Source: Burkholderiaceae bacterium (GTDB lineage: Bacteria; Pseudomonadota; Gammaproteobacteria; Burkholderiales; Burkholderiaceae_C). Taken from it: a stretch of 10,876 nt of DNA. The notes under the pieces were generated by a model. It saw nothing but the letters and a program-made list of their open reading frames with translations, was not told the DNA's origin and ran no database searches. This document shows positions 6,307 to 10,876 of the stretch, piece after piece. The first letter of the stretch is position 1, and each line of letters begins with the position of its first letter. Location: positions 1 through 10,876 of the forward strand of contig JAIRRE010000137.1 in assembly GCA_031256125.1 (NCBI GenBank), in the 5' to 3' direction. Made by a program: the position numbers and the translations under genes.

Positions 6307-7705
6307 GGATATTATCCGGGTCCAGCGCCCGCTTGATGGCGCACATAGTGGCGATAGCGCCCGCGCCCGCTTCGTCGCGCAGAAAGCCCATCTTGTGCAA
6401 GCCCACGCCGTGCTCGCCGGTGCAGGTGCCATCCAGAGTCAGCGCGCGTGCTACCAACTTATGATTCAATGCTTCGGCGGTGGCGCGTTCCTGAGCGCTG
6501 TCGGGGTCGATCAGGTAGCCAAAGTGAAAATTGCCGTCGCCCACATGGCCGACCAGGTAATACGCAATGCCGCTGGCGTCGGCTTCGGCCACCGATTCCA
6601 GCAAGGCATCGGCCAAGCGCGAGATCGGCACACACACGTCGGTGTTGATGACGCGACAACCGGGGCGGCTTTGTACGCCCGCGAAATAGACGTTGTGGCG
6701 CGCGCTCCACAGGCGGGTACGCTCCTCGGGCGTGTCGGCCCATTCAAACGCTTCGCCGTGGTGCTCGCTGGCAATGGTCTGCACGGTCTCGGCCTGCTCC
6801 TTGACGCTGGCGGGCGAGCCGTGGAACTCCATCAGCAGCATGTGCCCTTGGCGCAAGTGCAGCTTGGCGTGGCGGTTAATCATGCCCACCGTGCCCGCGT
6901 GGATCAATTCCACCCGCGCAATCGGCACACCCAGTTGAATCGTCTGAATCACCGTTTGTACCGCGTCGGCAATGGCGGGGAAATAGCAAATTGCCGCCGA
7001 CACGGCTTCGGGCAGCGGGTGAATGCGCAGCGTGATTTCGGTAAAGATGCCCAGCGTGCCTTCACTGCCGACGAACAGGCGCGCCAAGTCGTACCCCGCG
7101 CTGGACTTCTTGGCGCGCGTTCCGGCACGGATCGCATCGCCGCTAGCGGTTACCACCTCCAGCAGCAACACGTTCTCGCGCATGGTGCCGTAGCGCACCG
7201 CGTTGGTGCCGCTGGCGCGGGTGGCCGTCATGCCGCCGATGCTGGCGTCCGCACCGGGGTCGATGGGGAAGAACATGCCCGCGCTTTTCAGCGCGTCGTT
7301 AAGCTGTTTGCGCGTCACCCCCGGTTGCACCGTTACTGTTAAATCTTCCGGGTTGACCGACAAAATCCGGTTCATGCGCGATAGGGCGATGCTCACCCCG
7401 CCCTGCACCGCCAATACTTGGCCTTCCAGCGACGACCCCGCGCCGAACGGGATCACCGGCGTCCGGTACTGTGCGCACAGCCGCACCGCATCCTGCACGT
7501 CCCGCGTGCTTTCGGCAAACACTACGGCGGCGGGCGGCTGCACGGTGGTAAAGGCTGATTCGTCGCGCCCATGCTGCTCGCGTACCGCCAGCGCGGCAGA
7601 AAACTGCTCACTAAAGCGCGCTTGCAGCGCGTCAAGTAAAGCCTGCGGCGCGGGGCGCTGACGAACCTGCGGCAAAAACGGGGTCGGGGAATCAGGAGCG
7701 TGCAT
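6275..7705 (-). CDS. FAD-linked oxidase, D-lactate dehydrogenase-like
   Basis: The predicted protein has 476 residues, a normal length. An N-terminal FAD-binding domain of the PCMH/vanillyl-alcohol-oxidase type carries PFGAGSSLEG (86-95), DPGADASIGGMTATRASGTNAVRYGTM (149-175) and GSEGTLGIFTE (213-223). The C-terminal FAD-oxidase domain has GHVGDGNFH (386-394, metal- and substrate-binding in this family), GEHGVG (430-435) and NPGKVL (468-473). These motifs are closest to LDHD/GlcD-type 2-hydroxyacid dehydrogenases, which oxidise D-lactate, glycolate or related acids and pass electrons to cytochrome c or quinone. The exact substrate cannot be told. The first 20 residues are proline-rich and not clearly a signal. 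The ribosome site before the ATG at 7705 is poor. It diverges from aroE and overlaps the DUF2788 gene tail to tail by 32 bases. Confidence 0.88.
   Translation of the reverse strand: MHAPDSPTPFLPQVRQRPAPQALLDALQARFSEQFSAALAVREQHGRDESAFTTVQPPAAVVFAESTRDVQDAVRLCAQYRTPVIPFGAGSSLEGQVLAVQGGVSIALSRMNRILSVNPEDLTVTVQPGVTRKQLNDALKSAGMFFPIDPGADASIGGMTATRASGTNAVRYGTMRENVLLLEVVTASGDAIRAGTRAKKSSAGYDLARLFVGSEGTLGIFTEITLRIHPLPEAVSAAICYFPAIADAVQTVIQTIQLGVPIARVELIHAGTVGMINRHAKLHLRQGHMLLMEFHGSPASVKEQAETVQTIASEHHGEAFEWADTPEERTRLWSARHNVYFAGVQSRPGCRVINTDVCVPISRLADALLESVAEADASGIAYYLVGHVGDGNFHFGYLIDPDSAQERATAEALNHKLVARALTLDGTCTGEHGVGLHKMGFLRDEAGAGAIATMCAIKRALDPDNILNPGKVLVAK
6287..6314 (+). repeat. Direct repeat, copy 2 (pair with 5939-5966)
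   Basis: Copy 2 lies in coding DNA on both strands: it contains the end and stop of the DUF2788 gene (plus strand) and codons for NILNPGKVL of the FAD oxidase (minus strand). It matches copy 1 at 26 of 28 positions. Confidence 0.9.
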
Positions 7706-7819
7706 GAAGTCAAATAAGCAATGGGTGGGAAACGCGGCAGTTTATGCCCCGTTACCATTCGACGCTTGGTCAAGGTTGAGCTTGGGATATTTGGCATTGG
7801 GCGTTGCGCACAAGGCGTT

Positions 7820-7840
7820 GTCCGGGCGGTACACCCGGAC
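7820..7840. promoter_or_regulatory. Perfect hairpin in the oxidase/aroE gap
   Basis: GTCCGGG (7820-7826) and CCCGGAC (7834-7840) are perfect complements around a seven-base loop. The site lies in the 235-base region between the divergent oxidase and aroE genes, about 115 and 100 bases from their starts. No T-run follows, so an operator or leader structure is more likely than a terminator. No convincing promoter pair was found on either strand of this region. Confidence 0.45.
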
Positions 7841-7940
7841 TATGAGAAAGTCACCCGCCCGTGCGCCGCGCGAGCCGCTAAAAGCCCGCTTGTTCGCGCC
7901 CCGACACTCACCGCTCGATGTTCACAACCCAGGAACCGCC

Positions 7941-8795
7941 ATGCCCGACCGTTACGCCGTGATCGGCCACCCCATCGCCCACAGCCAATCGCCGCGCATT
8001 CATGGTCTGTTTGCGCAAGCCACGGGCCAGGATTTGACCTATGAAGCCATCGACGGCGGTGGCCAGCCCGGCGGCTTTGCGCGTGCGTTGGAGAATTTCC
8101 GCGCGGCGGGCGGGCGCGGCATGAACGTGACGCTGCCCTTCAAGCTGGAAGCGCTGGCCTGTGCCGATGACGCCAACGACACGGCGCGGCTGGCCGGCGC
8201 AGCCAATGCGCTGCGGTTCGAGGCCGGACGGATTCAGGCGTGCAACTTCGACGGCGCCGGACTGGTGCGCGACATCATGGTCAACCTGTCAATGCCTCTT
8301 GCCGGCGCGGACGTGCTGATTCTGGGCGCGGGCGGCGCGGCGCGCGGCGTGATTCTGCCCATCGCCCAGGTCGGCGCGCGACGCATGTTGATCGCCAACC
8401 GCACGGCTGACAAGGCGTGGCAACTGGCCACCGAGTTTGCGCCGCACGTTGCCACGGCGGATAACTGCTGCGCTATCGCAGGTGCCGGGTTTGATGCCGT
8501 CGAACTTGCCGGCGCGCCATTTAGCATCGTCATCAATGCCACCTCGGCCAGCCTTTCCGGCGCGGCCCCGGCAATCCCGGACCGGGCGCTGGCCGGGGCG
8601 CGGCTGGCCTATGACATGGTCTATGGCAAGGGCTTGACGCCTTTTCTGCGGCAAGCCCAAAATGTCGGCGCGCAGCGGATCGCCGATGGCATCGGAATGC
8701 TGGTCGAACAAGCCGCCGAAGCCTTCGCCTGGTGGCGCGGCATCAGGCCCGATACGGGGCCGGTCATCGAGCAGTTGGCCAAGCCGCTGGTTTGA
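7941..8795 (+). CDS. aroE: Shikimate dehydrogenase (NADP+)
   Basis: The predicted protein has 284 residues and reduces 3-dehydroshikimate to shikimate with NADPH, the fourth step of the shikimate pathway. The ATG at 7941 has AGGAA at 7931-7935; the frame is open to 7704, but the added residues are unlike AroE. Substrate-domain residues are visible: Ser15 and Ser17 in HSQSP, Lys68 in NVTLPFK, Asn89, Asp104, and Gln257 in DGIGMLVEQA. The nucleotide domain has GAGGAARG at 129-136 and NRT at 153-155, the usual NADP-type motif. Two small departures: the common NTDG is NFDG (102-105) and the common NTL is NAL (89-91), seen in some variant groups of this family, so a quinate/shikimate dehydrogenase paralogue is possible. 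aroQ begins 19 bases downstream, so the two probably share a transcript. Confidence 0.92.
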   Translation: MPDRYAVIGHPIAHSQSPRIHGLFAQATGQDLTYEAIDGGGQPGGFARALENFRAAGGRGMNVTLPFKLEALACADDANDTARLAGAANALRFEAGRIQACNFDGAGLVRDIMVNLSMPLAGADVLILGAGGAARGVILPIAQVGARRMLIANRTADKAWQLATEFAPHVATADNCCAIAGAGFDAVELAGAPFSIVINATSASLSGAAPAIPDRALAGARLAYDMVYGKGLTPFLRQAQNVGAQRIADGIGMLVEQAAEAFAWWRGIRPDTGPVIEQLAKPLV

Positions 8796-8814
8796 CCGCT
8801 ATGCTAGGCATACC

Positions 8815-9267
8815 ATGAAAACCATCCTCATCCTGCACGGCATCAACCTGAACATGTTTGGCCAGCGCGATCCGGGGCAATACGGCACTGCCACGCTGGC
8901 GGACATCGACGCGGCGCTGGCGCGGCTGGCAACCGAACTGGGCGTGTCGCTGCAAACCTTCCAGACCAACCAGGAAGGCGCTTTTTGCGAGCGCGTTCAC
9001 CAGGCGCACCGCGACCGGGTGGATGCGGTGGTGGTCAACGCGGGTGCGTGGACGCATACCAGCCTGGCGGTGGCCGACGCGCTGGCGATACTGGCCTGCC
9101 CAATCGTCGAGGTGCACATGTCCAACATTCATGCACGCGAGGCGTTCCGGCAACACTCGTTCATTGCACCCTTGGCGCGCGGGCAGATTTGCGGTTTTGG
9201 CGTCGATTCATATTTACTCGGTCTGCGCGCCGCAGTTGACGCCATAGCTCCCGCGGAGCCGCGATAA
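8815..9267 (+). CDS. aroQ: Type II 3-dehydroquinate dehydratase
   Basis: The predicted protein has 150 residues, the standard length of the small dodecameric type II enzyme that converts 3-dehydroquinate to 3-dehydroshikimate, the step before AroE. Active-site residues line up with the family: Arg18 and Tyr23 in the flexible lid (GQRDPGQYG), Asn11, Asn75, His81, Glu99, His101 in EVHMSNIHARE, and Arg112. It differs from the textbook sequence in the first loop (HGINLN for NGPNLN) and at NAGAWTHTS for NPGAYTHTS, so it belongs to a divergent branch, though no catalytic residue is lost. The ATG at 8815 gives the family N-terminus; an upstream open frame from 8662 lies inside aroE. The ribosome site is weak, so coupling to aroE is plausible. 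The next gene starts two bases after its stop. Confidence 0.93.
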   Translation: MKTILILHGINLNMFGQRDPGQYGTATLADIDAALARLATELGVSLQTFQTNQEGAFCERVHQAHRDRVDAVVVNAGAWTHTSLAVADALAILACPIVEVHMSNIHAREAFRQHSFIAPLARGQICGFGVDSYLLGLRAAVDAIAPAEPR

Positions 9268-9269
9268 GC

Positions 9270-9836
9270 ATGGGCCAGCGCCTCACGCGTATTGCCACCC
9301 GCACCGGCGACGGCGGCGAAACCGGCTTGGCCGATGGCCGCCGCGTGCCCAAGGATCACCCGCGCATTCAGGCGCTGGGCGAGGTCGATGAACTGAACAG
9401 CTTTATCGGTTTACTGCTGGCCGAAGATTTACCGGACGATATCCGCCTGCTGCTCACCGAGGTGCAACAACGCTTGTTCGATTTGGGCGGGAGTTTGGCG
9501 CTACCAGGCCGCGCCGTGTTGCCCGATGCTGCCGTGCAGCAACTCGACGCGGCGCTGGACTTGCTCAACGCGCGCCTGCCGCCGCTGGCTGAGTTCATCC
9601 TGCCCGGTGGTACGCGCTCGGTCGCGCTGGCGCACGTTTGCCGCGCCGTTTGCCGCCGCGCTGAACGCGCGCTGGTCACGTTGCAACGGGTCGAACCGGC
9701 GCTGCCGGAATCCGTATGCGATGCGCCTCGGCGCTACCTCAACCGCTTGTCTGATTTGCTGTTCGTGCTGGCCCGCGTGCTCAACCAGGGGCAGGGCGAG
9801 GCGTATTGGCAGAGCCAGCGGATGAAGGGCGATTGA
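9270..9836 (+). CDS. pduO: PduO-type corrinoid adenosyltransferase
   Basis: The predicted protein has 188 residues and transfers the adenosyl group of ATP to cob(I)alamin, making adenosylcobalamin. It has the PduO/MMAB layout: the ATP-binding N-terminus TRTGDGGETGL (10-20), GEVDELNSFIG (37-47), FDLGGSLALPG (70-80), FILPGG (109-114), the nucleotide-contacting helix CRAVCRRAER (124-133) and YLNRLSDLLF (156-165). A five-helix bundle forming trimers is expected in the cytoplasm. GGAG at 9255-9258 precedes the ATG at 9270, which comes two bases after the aroQ stop, so it is the last gene of the aroE-aroQ unit. No cobalamin-dependent enzyme or riboswitch is seen nearby, so its partner must lie elsewhere. 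The symbol names the family type; mmaB or a cob name would be equally valid. Confidence 0.92.
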   Translation: MGQRLTRIATRTGDGGETGLADGRRVPKDHPRIQALGEVDELNSFIGLLLAEDLPDDIRLLLTEVQQRLFDLGGSLALPGRAVLPDAAVQQLDAALDLLNARLPPLAEFILPGGTRSVALAHVCRAVCRRAERALVTLQRVEPALPESVCDAPRRYLNRLSDLLFVLARVLNQGQGEAYWQSQRMKGD

Positions 9837-9932
9837 GTGTGCAAACGTATGTAAATCCCGGGAACTCAAAACGCAGGACACAGTATCCAAGCAATACCTG
9901 TCAACGCCATTGCCGCTATTGCCGTTAAAGGT

Positions 9933-9961
9933 GTCAGCGGATAGTTACCTATCACGCTGAC
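9933..9961 (+). terminator. Strong hairpin after the adenosyltransferase gene
   Basis: GTCAGCG-GATAG (9933-9944) pairs over 12 positions with CTATC-A-CGCTGAC (9949-9961), with one bulged A and a four-base loop TTAC. There is no T-run, so termination is not assured; it may act as a transcript-end stabiliser or operator. Its last three bases are shared with the next inverted repeat. Confidence 0.5.
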
Positions 9962-9984
9962 AAGGCGCACAGTGTGCCTTTGTC
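9959..9984 (+). repeat. Second inverted repeat, before the Tyr/Pro-rich gene
   Basis: GACAAGGCGC and GTGCCTTTGTC can pair around the loop ACAGT, with one bulged T and a G-T pair. It ends just before the AGGAG site of the next gene. Because GAC at 9959-9961 is also needed by the preceding hairpin, the two full structures exclude each other. Confidence 0.5.
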
Positions 9985-9990
9985 ATGCAA

Positions 9991-9995
9991 AGGAG
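9991..9995 (+). promoter_or_regulatory. Ribosome site selecting GTG 10003
   Basis: AGGAG at 9991-9995 sits seven bases before GTG 10003, the ideal distance. It lies inside or directly against the alternative starts ATG 9985 and ATG 9997, which therefore lack a usable site. Confidence 0.6.
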
Positions 9996-10002
9996 CATGG
10001 TC

Positions 10003-10296
10003 GTGACTTCTTCTCTCTCTCGGCTTTTTCTAGGCGTGGCGCTGCTGACCGGCGGCGTGTTGGTTGCCAGTGCTGCGCAAGCGCAGGTGTATGTGGCGCC
10101 TGCCGTGGTTGCACCGCCGCCTTACGCTGTCTATCCTGGGTACGCGCAGCCGGTTTATCCGCCGGTGGTTTATCCATATGCGGCCCCGGTCATGGTGCAG
10201 CCCGCGCCGGTGTATGTTGGGCCAGCTTTCGGCATTTCCATCGGCTTGGGCGGCGGCCGGCACGGTGGACGGGGGGGCTTCGGCGTGCGCTTTTGA
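10003..10296 (+). CDS. Small exported Tyr/Pro/Val-rich protein
   Basis: The predicted protein has 97 residues from GTG 10003, the start best placed behind AGGAG; ATG 9985 would add six residues. A signal peptide of about 27 residues (SRLFLGVALLTGGVLVASAAQA, cut before QVYV) sends it to the periplasm or outer surface. The mature chain is low-complexity, with repeated Tyr-Pro, Val-Tyr and Ala-Pro units such as YAVYPGYAQPVYPPVVYPYAAP. It ends in a Gly-rich segment, GISIGLGGGRHGGRGG, and a terminal Phe. There is no Cys and no lipobox. I recognise no named family; similar short exported proline/tyrosine-rich proteins occur in Burkholderiales with unknown function. The nearby exported glycine-zipper protein may share an envelope role, but a gap of 295 bases separates them. 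Confidence 0.6.
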   Translation: MTSSLSRLFLGVALLTGGVLVASAAQAQVYVAPAVVAPPPYAVYPGYAQPVYPPVVYPYAAPVMVQPAPVYVGPAFGISIGLGGGRHGGRGGFGVRF

Positions 10297-10577
10297 TGGA
10301 GCGGTAAGCGCAGGCATTTCGCGCGGGTTGCTGTTATTAGCAGCGCCTGTTTTCGCTTGTTGCCCGCATGCGGCCGAAATCTTCAAATTCGATTCAATCC
10401 TTAGAGTGGCCTGCAAGGTTGCAGCCTAGCGGAAATCGCAAGCGGATGCCAGGGTTATGGGCTGGATCAGCGTCACAGATGGTGGTGCATCCTGTTTCGA
10501 GGTATGCCGCCCGCAGCAGCGCAGTTTGCGTGTTTACTTGTGCCATGAGCCGCCGAATTCGTGTTCCGCTTGATTTG
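10297..10577 (+). other. Gene-free gap between two exported-protein genes
   Basis: No reading frame here looks real. Inverted repeats seen: CAGGC (10311-10315) with GCCTG (10345-10349) followed by TTTT, enclosing GCTG/CAGC, a possible weak terminator; CCGCATGCGG (10364-10373), a perfect ten-base palindrome; and CTGCAA-GG-TTGCAG (10411-10424). A promoter for the downstream gene must lie here, but no convincing pair of boxes was found. Confidence 0.4.
10311..10353 (+). terminator. Possible terminator of the Tyr/Pro-rich gene
   Basis: An outer stem CAGGC/GCCTG and an inner stem GCTG/CAGC are followed by TTTT at 10350-10353, starting 15 bases after the stop codon. The stems are short and the internal bulge is large, so this is a weak call. 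Confidence 0.35.
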
Positions 10578-10591
10578 TAAGGAGCGTAGTA

Positions 10592-10876
10592 ATGACTTTT
10601 TCCTTTTTTCGTCTTTCCTTGGGCACATTGCTGGCGGGCAGTGCGCTGGCTGGCGGCGCGGCATGGGCGCAGCAGCAGCCTTCGACGGTGCTGGCGCGCG
10701 TGGTAGCGGCCACGCCGCAAATGCAGCAGACGCCGGTGCAGGCCTGCGACCCGGCTGCTGCCGCGCCCACGGGCGGTGGCGCAGCGGTGGGCGCGCTGGC
10801 AGGCGGTGCTATTGGCAGCCAGATGGGCAGTGGCAACGGCCACATTGCCGGAGCTATTTTGGGTGCGATTGGTGGC
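10592..10876 (+). CDS. Glycine-zipper 2TM envelope protein, 5' part
   Basis: The frame runs open to the window end, giving 95 residues of a longer protein. The ATG at 10592 has a strong TAAGGAG at 10578-10584, seven bases away. Residues 1-26 form a signal peptide (FFRLSLGTLLAGSALAGGAAWA, cut before QQQP); no lipobox Cys follows, so it is probably not a lipoprotein, unlike SlyB. After a linker with one Cys (VQACD, about residue 52), residues 61-95 hold a glycine zipper, GGGAAVGALAGGAIGSQMG then GHIAGAILGAIGG. This is typical of the Rickettsia 17-kDa antigen/glycine-zipper 2TM family, which associates with the outer membrane or periplasm and often affects envelope stability. The specific role is unknown and the C-terminus lies outside the window. 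Confidence 0.8.
   Translation, partial: MTFSFFRLSLGTLLAGSALAGGAAWAQQQPSTVLARVVAATPQMQQTPVQACDPAAAAPTGGGAAVGALAGGAIGSQMGSGNGHIAGAILGAIGG

Noticed and set aside
5939..6314. The direct repeats as attachment sites of a small integrative element carrying the DUF2788 gene
   Set aside because: Duplicated gene 3' ends do recall att sites, but the 320-base interval has no integrase and the DUF2788 gene appears to be an ordinary core gene, so a recombination relic is the simpler reading.
6395..7342. A 315-codon open frame on the plus strand
   Set aside because: It is antisense to the FAD oxidase, whose motifs are clear. It has no family-like motifs, is rich in His/Gln/Arg as expected for the complement of a GC-rich gene, and has no ribosome site.
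7704..7940. A longer N-terminus for aroE from ATG 7704
   Set aside because: The added residues do not resemble AroE, the start would overlap the oxidase start, and ATG 7941 has a good AGGAA and gives the family N-terminus.
8662..8814. An earlier aroQ start inside aroE
   Set aside because: Type II dehydroquinases begin close to the HGINLN/NGPNLN loop; ATG 8815 gives exactly that and the standard 150-residue length.
1..10876. CRISPR arrays, insertion sequences, tRNA genes or a phage defence system
   Set aside because: No regularly spaced repeats, transposase or integrase motifs, tRNA-like folds, or nuclease/toxin domains were seen on either strand.

Overview
The window looks like a betaproteobacterial chromosome, most likely Burkholderiales. 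This is an inference from gene content and protein style: a TagJ-containing type VI secretion (T6SS) block, a DUF2788 protein, an LDHD-type FAD oxidase, an aroE-aroQ pair and Ala/Gly/Pro-rich small exported proteins. No rRNA or tRNA is present to fix the taxonomy. No mobile element, CRISPR array or wholly new system was recognised.

Bases 1-4786 are the end of a T6SS cluster read left to right: the 3' part of hcp (tssD), a rho-independent terminator, then tagJ (impE), tssE, tssF and tssG closely packed as one operon. TssE, TssF and TssG form the baseplate wedge, Hcp is the inner tube and TagJ is an accessory protein linked to the TssB/ClpV sheath cycle. The order matches hcp-tagJ-tssE-tssF-tssG of HSI-I-type clusters, but clpV (tssH) does not follow tssG, so the cluster ends here. 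tssG has a TAG at the third codon after the ATG nearest to tssF and probably starts at a GTG 21 bases downstream.

Bases 4787-5180 hold no gene, only small inverted repeats and a good promoter for a periplasmic, histidine-rich Spy/CpxP-like protein (5181-5768). Between this gene and the DUF2788 membrane-protein gene (6001-6306) lies what looks like a decayed copy of the junction where the DUF2788 gene and the leftward FAD-oxidase gene overlap tail to tail. Its core repeat is 26 of 28 bases, and weaker in-frame similarity extends upstream. This relic is the most unusual feature of the window.

Bases 6275-7705 encode, on the minus strand, an FAD-linked D-lactate-dehydrogenase-like oxidase. A 235-base divergent intergenic region with a perfect 7-bp hairpin separates it from a rightward operon: aroE (shikimate dehydrogenase), aroQ (type II 3-dehydroquinase) and a PduO-type cobalamin adenosyltransferase. 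The first two catalyse consecutive shikimate-pathway steps. Two adjoining, mutually exclusive hairpins follow at 9933-9984. The right edge carries two small exported envelope proteins: a Tyr/Pro/Val-rich protein of unknown function, and a glycine-zipper protein cut by the window end.

By eye the T6SS part is poorer in G+C than the metabolic part, with a very AT-rich stretch at about 300-480. This fits a T6SS block of different history sitting beside core genes, but it was not measured.
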